A DNA stretch of 64,000 nt from Thermogutta terrifontis (GTDB taxonomy: Bacteria; Planctomycetota; Planctomycetia; Pirellulales; Thermoguttaceae), in assembly GCF_002277955.1 (NCBI RefSeq), contig NZ_CP018477.1, positions 2,749,206 to 2,813,205 of the forward strand, read 5' to 3'. Position numbers and translations under genes: made by a program. This document shows positions 55,374-64,000 of this stretch, piece by piece (within the stretch, counting starts at the first letter, position 1; each line of letters opens with the position of its first letter). The notes beneath the pieces were generated by a model. It searched no databases and had not been told where the DNA came from. It saw only the letters and a program-made list of their open reading frames with translations.

Positions 55374-56525
55374 CTACGTCACCACTTGGGTGACTTCGCA
55401 ACTCGGTTCACGGTGCACCCGACTATGTGATTTTTCAATGTGGAGTGTAACGCCCGGAAGCTCCAATGCGAAATTCATGCCGAAAGCCTGGCTAGGGGTG
55501 GCGAACCCGGGGGCAATCTCTTCTTTGAGGACTCGTTGCACGGCACCTAGAGCCACCGCAACAGTGAAATCGTACCCGTCCGGTGTTATCATGGTGCCAG
55601 TGATGGAGCGCCTTTGTGAATCACGGACACAACCCCACAGTTCGACATGGCGAAGAAGCCTGACGTTCGGGCTTCTGAGGCCATCGATACTGTTACCGGC
55701 CCCGGCCGGCGGTAGGCGAAGAATGGCTCGAATGAGTTTCTCGACATCGGCGCCGCTGCTGGCGGAGGCGAGTCGGGAGATCATCGGTTGGGCAAGTTTG
55801 AGCACGGCGATGGCCGAGCGGGGCATCGCAAGGTAAACCTCGATGTTGGGTATTCCCGTGGAGTACCACGCGCTGGCCACATCGCCCCAGGGAACGAGAG
55901 CCGCCCAGCGTCTGCCGGAAGGAAACGGAATTCGCTGACTTTTCCAGGCCAAGGGTACCGAACGCAGACGGCCATTCTTTCGAATTCGGCCGCCCTTTTG
56001 AATAACCTGCCACATGGTTCTTGCCGTGCCCGGGCTGAGAGAACCCGTACTGGTGAACGCCAAAAGGAGCGTACTCGCCTCGGGCAGGGCCTTTTTCAGG
56101 TGAACTGCCAGGGCATCCGTGGGCACAACGTCGAAGCCTACAGCTGGAATGAGCACAACGTCGCGACAGACAGCCTCCTCATGTCGGGCTGCGATGGACT
56201 CGATAACGTCGATCTCACCGGTGATATCCAGGTAGTGGCATCCTGTGCGTAAACACGCTGAGACCAGGGACGGGGCCGTTTCCGCAAACGGGCCAGCACA
56301 ATTCAGGACGCATCTGCAATCGGCTATGTTCGGCAGAATGCGTTCAACAGAACTGAGATCGAAAACCCTGGTTGGGCAGTCGAGTTGCTGAGCGAGGCTG
56401 GCGAGGCGTTGCGGATTGCGACCAGCAAGTATAGGCCGCAGCCCGCACTTGACAGCTTCACGTGCTATTCGCTGGCCGGTGTAGCCCGTCGCCCCGTAAA
56501 TCATCCAGTTCATGAATGCAGACAT
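55374..56525 (-). CDS. Saccharopine-dehydrogenase-fold protein
   Basis: The product of about 383 residues begins MIYGATGYTGQRIAREAVK with a typical NAD(P) Rossmann loop, followed by CVLNCAGPFAET, then GCHYLDITGEIDVIES and VLIPAVGFDVVPTDAL. These are the signatures of trans-acting enoyl reductase/saccharopine-dehydrogenase-like proteins that act on small molecules or lipids. The C-terminal domain contains a helical substrate part. The ATG at 56525 is used; 56513 is also possible. No operon neighbour suggests a substrate. Confidence 0.8.
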   Translation of the reverse strand: MSAFMNWMIYGATGYTGQRIAREAVKCGLRPILAGRNPQRLASLAQQLDCPTRVFDLSSVERILPNIADCRCVLNCAGPFAETAPSLVSACLRTGCHYLDITGEIDVIESIAARHEEAVCRDVVLIPAVGFDVVPTDALAVHLKKALPEASTLLLAFTSTGSLSPGTARTMWQVIQKGGRIRKNGRLRSVPLAWKSQRIPFPSGRRWAALVPWGDVASAWYSTGIPNIEVYLAMPRSAIAVLKLAQPMISRLASASSGADVEKLIRAILRLPPAGAGNSIDGLRSPNVRLLRHVELWGCVRDSQRRSITGTMITPDGYDFTVAVALGAVQRVLKEEIAPGFATPSQAFGMNFALELPGVTLHIEKSHSRVHREPSCEVTQVVT

Positions 56526-56637
56526 GTATTCGATCTCAAAAGGAAAAACTTCTGAACCCCTCCGGTAAGACTCTACCCGTCTGCCAGTCGTCATCCGGGC
56601 TACCGGAGGTTAGTGCGATCACATGGCGCAGAAACGT

Positions 56638-58338
56638 TTAGCTTATAATCTCCCTGCGGCGACGCAAGTAGTCCCACACCACGTATCGGTCGAGTTCCTT
56701 ACCGGCCGTGAAAAAGACACGACCTCGAGTAGCCTCAGCCAGTTTGTAGGCGAAACGAATATCCTCGCTCGACTGGCTCCAGCCTGGCAGCAGGAAAAGG
56801 TTGATGGTGATACCCTCCCGAGCGCACAGGAGGCCTTCGCGAAGCGTGGCCTGCTCTGTGCGGTCATGGGGTGGATACATGAGGTAAAGATACGGACCCT
56901 CAAAGTGGGCCGTTGGCAGACCATCGGTGATAAGAATAATCTGTCGGTTGGGCGTATCCTGGACGGAAAGCAACTGGCGGGCAAGCTGAAGACCGCGCTG
57001 GATATTGGTGAAGTGCCAGGGGACATCCATTTCCGTGATGCGAGGATCGCTCATGTCCGCCCGGAGCCGCACCACCGGATCGGAAACGCTGACCAATTTG
57101 GGCATAAGGGTCGGAATCTCGCTGGGGTGGACTCGCCGGGCAAAGGTGTAGATCTCCACAAATTCAAGATAGTCACCGGGATACTCTTTTCGGATCAAAC
57201 CATCCAGCGCCAATCCCATTCTCTTGACGTCCACGTACAGCCCCCCGTAGCGCATCGAGCCGCTCATGTCCAGCAGGACGACCGTTGCACATTTCGGCAC
57301 ATTGCGGGTCTTGTGTATCACGATGTCTTCGGGAAGGAGCTTCACGGGCAGGCCTGGCCCCTGACGCACCAGCGCATTGATCATCGTCGCAGGGATGTCC
57401 ATGTGGGCCAGGGAGTCTCCAAATTCGTACGGCTTGGTTTGCGGCAATTCGATGTTACCTTCGCCGACAATCGGGCCGGTATGCCGACCACTTCGCGCGG
57501 CCTGGAGTTGACTGAAGATTCTTTCTAGAAGGCGGCCCTGGAAGAGTCGATACGCCTTGGGGGTCAGCCGATAACCATTCTTCGTTTGCTCCAGCCCTTG
57601 TCTTTCCGCCAGCTCCCGGATGAGATCCTCAATTTGCCGCATAAGTCCGCGAAGCCGCTGGATATCCTCCTCTTCCACAAACCGCCGGAGGGCTTCCAGA
57701 TCGATCACACCCAAACGCGCGTTCTTCGCAGCTTCCTCCAACTGTTCGAGAAGTCGATCAATCGTTTCCAGCAGCTCCTTGATCTCCAGCGCTTCGGGAA
57801 TGGTCATGGGTCGATCACCGGTGAAATGATACTTCGCGGCCAGTTCGTCGATGAGGTATTTATCCCCGAGGCGCTGAACGAGGTGCAGAATCTTCCGCGC
57901 GAATTCGCTGTTTTCGTTTTCGGCGAGATACCAGAGACGTTCCAGCTCGAAAATGTGTTCTTCGCGGAAAGCCCGTTCGTAACGTTTGGCCAACCGCTCT
58001 GGCGGCTGGAGTTGCTGGCCAAATTCGCGGTAACGCCGCGCGGCTTCCGCGTGGACGGTCTCCACCTCGTACGTCGCGAGGATCTTGGCCTTGCGTTGCC
58101 GAAGCATTTCGATGAGCGACTGGAGAGATGGCCCCAATCCCGCGAACATACTGGGGTCCAGTTCCACCGCTTGAGCAAGCTCCTCTTCCGTGAGTTCCCG
58201 CAGCGACCCGAACATGAGCATGTGGTTCATGGCAGCCGAAAGCATGTCGGGCATCCCGCGGGTTGGGCTGGGAAAGCGAACAGGATTGTATTTCTGATAA
58301 ACGTGGATGACCCCACCGTAGCGATTAGGGGATTTCAT
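56638..58338 (-). CDS. VWA-domain protein, partner of the MoxR ATPase
   Basis: The 566-residue protein has a helical N-terminal region (about 30-260, with [16 protein letters not shown]) and a C-terminal von Willebrand A domain with the MIDAS motif [10 protein letters not shown] near residue 354 and later [13 protein letters not shown], which supplies the Asp. It resembles CoxE/MadC-type and bacterial Chl-D-like proteins that work with MoxR ATPases as metal-insertion or assembly chaperones. Its ATG overlaps the end of the ATPase gene by 14 bases. No signal sequence is visible, so it acts in the cytoplasm. Confidence 0.88.
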   Translation of the reverse strand: MKSPNRYGGVIHVYQKYNPVRFPSPTRGMPDMLSAAMNHMLMFGSLRELTEEELAQAVELDPSMFAGLGPSLQSLIEMLRQRKAKILATYEVETVHAEAARRYREFGQQLQPPERLAKRYERAFREEHIFELERLWYLAENENSEFARKILHLVQRLGDKYLIDELAAKYHFTGDRPMTIPEALEIKELLETIDRLLEQLEEAAKNARLGVIDLEALRRFVEEEDIQRLRGLMRQIEDLIRELAERQGLEQTKNGYRLTPKAYRLFQGRLLERIFSQLQAARSGRHTGPIVGEGNIELPQTKPYEFGDSLAHMDIPATMINALVRQGPGLPVKLLPEDIVIHKTRNVPKCATVVLLDMSGSMRYGGLYVDVKRMGLALDGLIRKEYPGDYLEFVEIYTFARRVHPSEIPTLMPKLVSVSDPVVRLRADMSDPRITEMDVPWHFTNIQRGLQLARQLLSVQDTPNRQIILITDGLPTAHFEGPYLYLMYPPHDRTEQATLREGLLCAREGITINLFLLPGWSQSSEDIRFAYKLAEATRGRVFFTAGKELDRYVVWDYLRRRREIIS

Positions 58339-59773
58339 AGACAATCTTTCCACGATATTCAGCGCGGGAAATTCGGTCGGTTACATAAAGTCCGGCGAGT
58401 ATGAATTCCACACACGAGGCACGAACCGCCGGATCCTGAGACACATTCAGTTCGAAAGCCTTTTCCCAAACGGGCGGTACACGTTTTATTCGCTCGGCAT
58501 AGTAGCTTGAGGGGAGTAAATCACCCACTTCAATTTTCACGCCACGGCCGAAGATCTCGGCAATTTCCGCCAGACCGTGCTCCTCAACATATTCCTGAAA
58601 CACATCGCGAATTGCTTCCGCCACGATCGCGTCCAGCACCTGTTTTTCGTTCATCTGGTGCCCGGCCATCAGGTCCAGCTCCAGCTTGCCGAGAGCCGAG
58701 GAGTTTAGATGCCCCAGGTCGCTGATGCGGGGAACCGCGGGTTTCTCGCCGAGAATAATAGCGCGGCGCCGCGCGCTGGCAATCATTGTTCGATAATTGG
58801 CAATACTCAGCCGGGCACTGACTCCTGATTGTTGATCGATGTATTTAGAACGTCGGGCCACGATGCTGATCTGTTCTATAATCTCCTTCATAAAATATGG
58901 CACGACCACGGGATACTCACCATCCAGAGGAATTTTTGCCTCCTGCTCGGTGATCTGAATGGCAACGTGGCGGTCTCGTGGATAGTGCGTGTGGATAACG
59001 GACCCAATTCGATCTTTTAATTGCGGGATGACTTTACCGCTACGGTTATAGGTAGCTGGATTGGCAGAAAACAGGATCAAAATATCCAGGTCAAAACGCA
59101 CCGGATAACCGCGGATTTGCACATCGCGCTCTTCGAGAATATTGAACAGACCGACCTGGACCAATTCGTCCAATTCCGGGAGTTCATTGACGGCGAAAAT
59201 TCCCCGATGCATCCGGGGAATCAACCCGAAGAAGAGGGCCTCCTCTGCGGACATGCTCACGCCGCCCGCCAGTCTCGCGGGGTCGATTTCACCGATGATA
59301 TCTGCGAATTTGGTCCCCGGGGCCAGCCGCTCGGCGTAGCGCTGCTCCCGCGGCCACCACGCAATCGGCACTTTATCTTCGGGTGTCGTCGCGAGGAACT
59401 CTTTTGCCCGCCGTGTGATGGGCCGATAGGGATCCTCGTGAACCGGCACATCCGGGATGTCGAGATACGGCACCCAGGGATCGAGGAATCGGGTGATCAG
59501 CCGCATGAGGCGGCTTTTCGCCTGCCCTTTCTCACCCAAAAAGAGCATGTCGTGGCCGGAAAGAATGGCCAGACTGATTTCAGGAATAACCGTGTCGTCG
59601 TAGCCGATGATGCCGGGAAAAAGTTCTTCTCCTCTCTCCAGGGCGCGAATGAAATTCTCCCGGATTTCCTCTTTAACGGAACGCGAGACCCAGCCGCTTT
59701 CTCGAAGTTCTTTAAGCGTGCGAGCGCGCGGCACCGTGGAGTCCATCGAGACCTTCCCCTCGCTTGAACGCAT
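58325..59773 (-). CDS. MoxR-type AAA+ ATPase
   Basis: The 482-residue ATPase has Walker A GEKGQAKS at 80-87, a Walker B-like strand [13 protein letters not shown], and sensor regions [18 protein letters not shown] and [13 protein letters not shown]. The C-terminal third is helical with [14 protein letters not shown], a lid feature of magnesium-chelatase subunit I/MoxR proteins. It should form a hexamer and remodel or activate a client through the VWA protein encoded next. The start is fixed by GGAGGTGTC before ATG 59773. Confidence 0.92.
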   Translation of the reverse strand: MRSSEGKVSMDSTVPRARTLKELRESGWVSRSVKEEIRENFIRALERGEELFPGIIGYDDTVIPEISLAILSGHDMLFLGEKGQAKSRLMRLITRFLDPWVPYLDIPDVPVHEDPYRPITRRAKEFLATTPEDKVPIAWWPREQRYAERLAPGTKFADIIGEIDPARLAGGVSMSAEEALFFGLIPRMHRGIFAVNELPELDELVQVGLFNILEERDVQIRGYPVRFDLDILILFSANPATYNRSGKVIPQLKDRIGSVIHTHYPRDRHVAIQITEQEAKIPLDGEYPVVVPYFMKEIIEQISIVARRSKYIDQQSGVSARLSIANYRTMIASARRRAIILGEKPAVPRISDLGHLNSSALGKLELDLMAGHQMNEKQVLDAIVAEAIRDVFQEYVEEHGLAEIAEIFGRGVKIEVGDLLPSSYYAERIKRVPPVWEKAFELNVSQDPAVRASCVEFILAGLYVTDRISRAEYRGKIVYEIP

Positions 59774-60035
59774 GACACCTCCTTCGATGGTGTGGCTGCC
59801 GGGCGTGTTATCGCCGTCCCCGCGGTTTTCCGCATCTCTTGCCAGAACGGCGACCGGCCAGCTTCACTTCATTTTAGCGCCGACCGTCAATCGGCCAAGC
59901 GTTAAAGGATGCGACCAAGCCCCGGAGGTGCGCAGTAACACTTTCTCTAAAAAGCACGGTAACCAAGCGGTTTCAATCGGCACGTCAGGCGAACGGGAGG
60001 TGCAACAGCCAAATGGGTGTGTTTGAAATACCGTC

Positions 60036-61406
60036 TCACGGTCGCCGCCAGAGCCTCGGGAAAACAGGATGATGCGAACGCCGGGGCCTTGGCATAATTT
60101 CCGGCCGGTGATGAATGGATTCCTCGGTACCGCGCGAAGGACGCGCTCGGGCCCGTCCAAAATCGGGTATCGAAATGCGCTCCCCACCTCGCAAGGCCGA
60201 TTGATGAGCCAGGATTCCGGGAGCGGTGTAAGCCACCGCCTCGTAGACGTCCACAGCGGGTAATCTTTCGTGAATGAGAGAATCCACAAACTCATGGGTA
60301 ATGAAGGTGTGGGAACCCTCGTGTCCGGAATCGTGTCGCAGCGGCTCGGGGAGCATGTCTGTGGCCCACCATTTGGGGACCGAATAAGCCTCCACTCTGG
60401 CGGCTGATCTGACGAATCCTCCGCTGTCGGTTTCCTGCTGATCGCCGGCGAAAATCAGGGTGGCCTGAGTTCCCAGACGATTGTCGCAGAGAAAACTCAT
60501 TTTGGTGCCATACCACTCGGCTCGTTCGCAGCCCAGGTGGGCCCCCAGCCACCACACTTCGACGCGGAACGAGTGGCCTCGATCGGTGGTGAATTCCGCC
60601 GTTTCATTCCAGAAGGGATTGCCATACGGATTACCGCGCAACAGGGGAGAGTCGTCTCCCCAGCCTGTGCATGACACGGCTGCCAGCCGTTCTCCAGTTA
60701 CCCCGATCAGATGGGCCGTGCAGTGCGTGGGATAGTGCATGGGTGGGAAGCCGTGTCGCCAGGTCGGGCGGCCGTCCTCGAACCAAAGGGACTCTAAACC
60801 CGGGTGACGGTACATGGAGTAGGCGGCATAAATTTCACCAAATTTGCCCTCCTGGTAGAACTGCCGTGCCGAAATGGTGTGCTGCTGCCAGTAACTCGTT
60901 TCGGCCATCATGTAGGTCAAGCCGGTTCTTTCCACGCAATTGATCAGTTCAGCGCATTCTTCCAGGGTCATGGCTGCCGGGACGGCGCAGATCACGTGCT
61001 TTCCGGCGCGGAGCGCTGCCAGGCAATGCGGAACGTGGTTGGGAGCCTCCGTGAAGATCCCCACCGCATCCAGGTCTTTTGCCTCTTTGAGCATGATTTC
61101 CAAGGACTCATAAGCTCGATCACAGCGATAGACTTTCTGCAGGTGGGCGCGTCGCTCTGGACGCAGGTCTGTTACCGCCGCGACAACGCACTGCGGATGT
61201 TCATGCCATTGAAACGTGGAACCGAATCGGCCGCCCGCTATTCCAATGCGAATTTTTCGTTGGGGAGGCTCTGCTGCGTGGACGGCACGGGAAAGGAAAA
61301 AGCTCGCCAGACTCACCGAACCGCCCACAAAGGCCCGGCGGGTCAAGCGTTGGCCGTGGCTTTGCGAAACCTTCGAAGCGGCATTGCGTGGAATTCTGCT
61401 CGGCAT
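60036..61406 (-). CDS. Gfo/Idh/MocA-like exported protein lacking the catalytic Lys
   Basis: The 456-residue protein has a Tat leader (QRLTRRAFVGGS, R23-R24) and a Rossmann part (IRIGIAGGRFGS). At the EKP position it reads ICAVPAAMTLEE, so the catalytic Lys is replaced by Val. The substrate half contains WWLGAHLGCERAEWYGTK and HEFVDSLI. The C-terminal 40 residues are basic and Arg/Pro-rich (RARPSRGTEESIHH), unlike the family. It may bind a sugar without redox chemistry or use another base. It is separated by 262 bases from the MoxR gene. Confidence 0.85.
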   Translation of the reverse strand: MPSRIPRNAASKVSQSHGQRLTRRAFVGGSVSLASFFLSRAVHAAEPPQRKIRIGIAGGRFGSTFQWHEHPQCVVAAVTDLRPERRAHLQKVYRCDRAYESLEIMLKEAKDLDAVGIFTEAPNHVPHCLAALRAGKHVICAVPAAMTLEECAELINCVERTGLTYMMAETSYWQQHTISARQFYQEGKFGEIYAAYSMYRHPGLESLWFEDGRPTWRHGFPPMHYPTHCTAHLIGVTGERLAAVSCTGWGDDSPLLRGNPYGNPFWNETAEFTTDRGHSFRVEVWWLGAHLGCERAEWYGTKMSFLCDNRLGTQATLIFAGDQQETDSGGFVRSAARVEAYSVPKWWATDMLPEPLRHDSGHEGSHTFITHEFVDSLIHERLPAVDVYEAVAYTAPGILAHQSALRGGERISIPDFGRARARPSRGTEESIHHRPEIMPRPRRSHHPVFPRLWRRP

Positions 61407-61938
61407 CGGATTTACTCCTCTTGGGATTCAGTTTTTCAAGATTTGCGGTAGTTACGCCGCTTCCATCTTGATTAGTCGTTCGAGTGTGTCAAGCTGCTCA
61501 AGTGCGGGCACATCCCCACTTTTTAGGGATCTATGAAGTACCAAAGGGTCAGCGTGTTATAGAGACGTTTCACGAATTGCCCCCACGTTTAAACAAGAAA
61601 ACCACCTGACGAGGCGGCTTATCCGAAGTTGTAATCTGGACCTGACAAGCCAGGTCTCTCCGGCTGAATCTCACTTGTTGCACAAGCGCATGTCGAAATG
61701 GGCTTCCTTCTTTAGGAGGCAGAGGAAAAGGGGATGAGTCAGCCTCAGGAGGTGTTGGTGCGCGGGGATGGTGTGTGGTTCGGGCGTCTCGCGCGGGAAA
61801 GGGCGTTATGCCGCTTTCACCCTTTTTGGGCAACTTATATAATCGGCAATTCGGGGGGAGGTGAGCTAAACCTTGGGGAGCAAAAAGGGAATCGGGTCAG
61901 TAGTCCAACGAGAACCTCATGACACGGAGTGCCCAGGT
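61407..61938. other. Intergenic region with extended repeat copy
   Basis: About 530 bases between divergent oxidoreductase genes, with no convincing gene. It includes copy 4 of the palindromic repeat and its downstream boxes. A box CACATCCCCACTTTTT near 61509-61524 is the inverse of the right-end box of copy 2. Confidence 0.6.
61562..61752. repeat. Extended interspersed repeat, copy 4
   Basis: The core (61562-61586) reads GAGACGTTTCACGAATTGCC then CCCAC, a decayed palindrome. Downstream come GTTTAAAC, CCTGACAAGC at 61641, TCTCTCCGG, and AGGAAAAGGGGATG followed by AGTCAGCCTC (about 61724-61746), in the same order and spacing as in copy 2. Confidence 0.7.
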
Positions 61939-63045
61939 ATGACGCTCGGTTTTGGAATCATTGGGTGCGGTTTGATTTCTAAATTCCACGCGCGGGCGAT
62001 TGGAGAGGTTCCGGATGCCCGGTTGGTGGCCTGCTACGACGTCGTTAAGGAGTCCGCCGAACGACTGGCAAGTGAATTTGGATGTAAAGCCTATCACGAT
62101 CTGGACGCGTTCCTGTCAGATCCTGACCTGCACGTGGTGACTGTGGCGACCCCGAGCGGAGCCCACATGGAACCGGCCGTGGCGGCTGCTCGGGCAGGAA
62201 AACACGTGATCGTGGAAAAACCCTTGGAAATCACGCTGGAGCGGTGCGACGCGATTATTCGCGCTTGCGAGGAGGCCAAGGTGGTTCTCTCCACAATCTT
62301 TCCTTCGCGATTCCACGATTCGAGTCAAACCTTGAAGCGGGCCATCGATCAGCAGCGCTTTGGTCGACTGACACTGGGTGACGCGTACGTCAAATGGTGG
62401 CGAACCCAGCAATACTACGATAGCGGCGCGTGGCGTGGAACCTGGCAGCTTGACGGTGGTGGGGCCTTGATGAACCAGGCCATTCACAGTGTGGATCTTC
62501 TGGCCTGGCTGATGGGACCTGTGAGCGAGATTCAGGCGGCCACAGCCCTATTGGCCCATGAAAGGATCGAAGTGGAGGATGTCGCCGTTGCCGTGCTCCG
62601 TTTTCAAAATGGGGCCTTGGGAGTGCTCGAAGCGACAACCGCCGCGTATCCCGGCTACCTGAAGAGAATTGAGATTCACGGCAACCGCGGCTCGGCGGTG
62701 ATGGAAGAAGAAGACATCGTCAAATGGGATTTTGCGGAGGAGCATCCCGACGATCAGATCATCAAAGAAAAGATGAAAGCCCGGGTCAGTGGGGGTGGTG
62801 GGGCTTCTGATCCGGCGGCGATCGGTCATCATGGCCACGCGCGGCAATTCACGGACGTGGCGAAGGCTATTCGGGAGGGTACCCGACCGCTCATCGACGG
62901 GTACGAGGGGCGGCGATCCGTGGAGATCATCCTCGCTGTGTACAAAGCGGCGGAAGAAGGACGGGTGGTGAAACTCCCGTTGGAAAAAGACCCAGACCTT
63001 CAGGCACGCAAGGTGGGAGTCGGCAATCTCCGGCGGGCATCGTAG
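61939..63045 (+). CDS. Gfo/Idh/MocA-family oxidoreductase
   Basis: The product of 368 residues has no leader and starts with the Rossmann motif GIIGCGLISKFHARAI. The catalytic motif is VIVEKPLEIT. The second domain contains GGALMNQAIHSVDLLAW with the conserved Asp and His. It is a cytoplasmic NAD(P)-dependent sugar or inositol dehydrogenase of unknown substrate. The ATG at 61939 is chosen because the Rossmann fold begins right after it; a longer start at 61873 would add 22 residues without domain content. It is divergent from the exported paralogue at 60036. Confidence 0.9.
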   Translation: MTLGFGIIGCGLISKFHARAIGEVPDARLVACYDVVKESAERLASEFGCKAYHDLDAFLSDPDLHVVTVATPSGAHMEPAVAAARAGKHVIVEKPLEITLERCDAIIRACEEAKVVLSTIFPSRFHDSSQTLKRAIDQQRFGRLTLGDAYVKWWRTQQYYDSGAWRGTWQLDGGGALMNQAIHSVDLLAWLMGPVSEIQAATALLAHERIEVEDVAVAVLRFQNGALGVLEATTAAYPGYLKRIEIHGNRGSAVMEEEDIVKWDFAEEHPDDQIIKEKMKARVSGGGGASDPAAIGHHGHARQFTDVAKAIREGTRPLIDGYEGRRSVEIILAVYKAAEEGRVVKLPLEKDPDLQARKVGVGNLRRAS

Positions 63046-63438
63046 GAATGGGTCGCCTCTCCGGCGTGAGGAGTCCAGAAAGCCACCCACGGCGATGTTC
63101 GGAAAAGCTGAAAGCGTTCTGGTAAAAGCAATACTGTCGAATGTCGGGGCCTCTGGGGTGACCTGCCGCGCGAACTGATCGTGGTATGAGGGTGAGTTAC
63201 CAAATATCGGAGTGGTACATCGGGTTCTAGCGCTTCATTGGAAGAATGGTTGGCAGAGGTTTCGTGGAAAGATGGTCTTGGCGGAACGGCTTATAATTGA
63301 TTAATTTGATCAGCCCGAAATGACGCAGGCCGCACGTTCCCCTTGTTCAAATGTCTGGCGAAGAGCCTGTGGAGGACTGTTCTTTGCTGGCGGTGGCCCT
63401 TGAAACGAGTTTTCGGCGAGAATGCAAGGGAAATTGCA
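63046..63438. other. Intergenic region before the E2 gene
   Basis: About 390 bases with no gene. TATAAT-like sequence at about 63290-63296 lies roughly 145 bases before the ATG, but I see no matching -35. A promoter for the E2 gene is therefore possible but unproven. Confidence 0.45.
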
Positions 63439-64000
63439 ATGACGGTAGAGTTTAAAATTCCCAACCTTGGTGAAAATGTATCCTCCGGCGATATTGTTAA
63501 CGTGCTGGTCAGAGAGGGAGACACCATTGTCGGCAATCAGCCGGTGGTGGAATTGGAAACCGATAAGGCAGTGGTAGAGATTCCCTGTCCGTACGCGGGG
63601 AAGATCAGCAAGGTGCTCGTCAAAAAGGGAGACACAGTCAAGGTTGGTCAAACGATTTTAATCGTTGAAGAAGAAGGGGCTGGCGCGGCGGTAGTCCCCT
63701 CGGCACCCTCCGCCGCCGGGGAAGTTAAAGAGGCGGAGAAACCGGCTCCCGCCGTTGAAACAACGGTTTCTGAAAAACAGGCAGGACCTGCTCCACCGCC
63801 CGCGGCCGAGGTTCCAAGGGCTCCGAGTGAGCCGTCCGTGAGTGCCGGGCGACCGGCCGATGATGGACGGTCAACGACGGAACCGATTCCGGCGGGGCCG
63901 GCCGTCCGGCGACTGGCACGCGAGCTGGGCGTGGATCTGCGAACGGTTACGGGCACCGGGCGGTTCGGACGCATAACTCCGGAAGACGTTCAAAAAGCCG
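63439..64000 (+). CDS. Dihydrolipoamide acyltransferase (E2), 5' part cut by window end
   Basis: The open frame runs without a stop from ATG 63439 to the last base (187 codons). A lipoyl domain (residues 1-75) has the lipoylated Lys in ELETDKAVVEIP. A long Ala/Pro/Glu hinge follows, then the E3-binding (PSBD) domain PAVRRLARELGVDL to FGRITPEDVQ. The catalytic acetyltransferase domain is beyond the window. The protein is the core of a 2-oxo-acid dehydrogenase (pyruvate, 2-oxoglutarate or branched-chain). AAGGGA about 8 bases upstream sets the start. Confidence 0.92.
   Translation, partial: MTVEFKIPNLGENVSSGDIVNVLVREGDTIVGNQPVVELETDKAVVEIPCPYAGKISKVLVKKGDTVKVGQTILIVEEEGAGAAVVPSAPSAAGEVKEAEKPAPAVETTVSEKQAGPAPPPAAEVPRAPSEPSVSAGRPADDGRSTTEPIPAGPAVRRLARELGVDLRTVTGTGRFGRITPEDVQKA

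Noticed and set aside
56623..57528. 301-codon plus-strand open frame
   Set aside because: Shadow of the VWA gene, whose MIDAS motif and operon position are clear.
57586..58404. 272-codon plus-strand open frame
   Set aside because: Shadow of the VWA gene N-terminal region on the other strand.
59021..59767. 248-codon plus-strand open frame
   Set aside because: Antisense to the MoxR ATPase.

Overview
The window looks like a piece of a planctomycete chromosome, probably from the Thermogutta/Pirellula-like side of the phylum. The argument is by content: five Gfo/Idh/MocA-type oxidoreductases (three with twin-arginine leaders), a pyrophosphate-type phosphofructokinase, small secreted Cys/His-rich and zinc-ribbon proteins of the kind common in that phylum, a MoxR/VWA pair, and a type II secretion/type IV pilus-like cluster built around PilM-N-O-like proteins. 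This assignment is inference from family knowledge, not from a database comparison.

Layout. 0-9.3 kb: an orphan receiver protein, an exported oxidoreductase, a small protein translationally coupled to aroB, trkH, the hslV-hslU protease operon (minus strand) and floA. 9.4-13.3 kb: a minus-strand cluster of two Gfo/Idh/MocA oxidoreductases around a xylose-isomerase-like TIM-barrel protein, probably for an uncommon sugar or inositol. 14-18 kb: a Pro/Ser-rich membrane protein, a DsbD-type thiol-disulfide transporter, a P-II protein and a small zinc-ribbon protein. 18.7-23.4 kb: a plus-strand carbohydrate operon (PPi-dependent phosphofructokinase, HAD hydrolase, 6-phosphogluconate dehydrogenase, SDR). 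23.5-39.3 kb: a 15.7 kb minus-strand secretion/pilus cluster (gspI, gspJ, gspK-like, a coiled-coil protein, gspH, pilM, pilN, pilO, a PilP/GspC-like protein, secretin, lipoprotein, then histidine kinase, response regulator and STAS protein, then gspE and gspF). No major pseudopilin (GspG), prepilin peptidase or PilT is present in the window. 39.7-44.8 kb: a small secreted protein, mgtE, a frameshifted class-V aminotransferase and pepF.

45.4-53.0 kb is the accessory part: tRNA-Phe(GAA), a frameshifted integrase remnant just after it, a complete IS630-type element with clean 28-bp ends and TA duplication, an esterase-like hydrolase, a lipoprotein, and a 3-kb decayed island. The island is bounded by two inverted, truncated relatives of one gene. 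It holds a two-gene unit with its own terminator (a 303-residue protein with an acetyltransferase-like tail plus a 96-residue partner), an antiparallel HELAH metallopeptidase and a 128-residue orphan.

53.3-64 kb returns to ordinary content: a pseudouridine synthase, a PyrK-like flavoprotein, a saccharopine-dehydrogenase-fold protein, a MoxR ATPase with its VWA partner, two more Gfo/Idh/MocA proteins (one lacking the usual catalytic Lys) and the start of a dihydrolipoamide acyltransferase that runs off the window. Scattered through the intergenic spaces are four copies of a palindromic repeat (core ATTCATGAAT between GGGGC/GCCCC arms or decayed versions), at least two of them part of a longer MITE-like unit.
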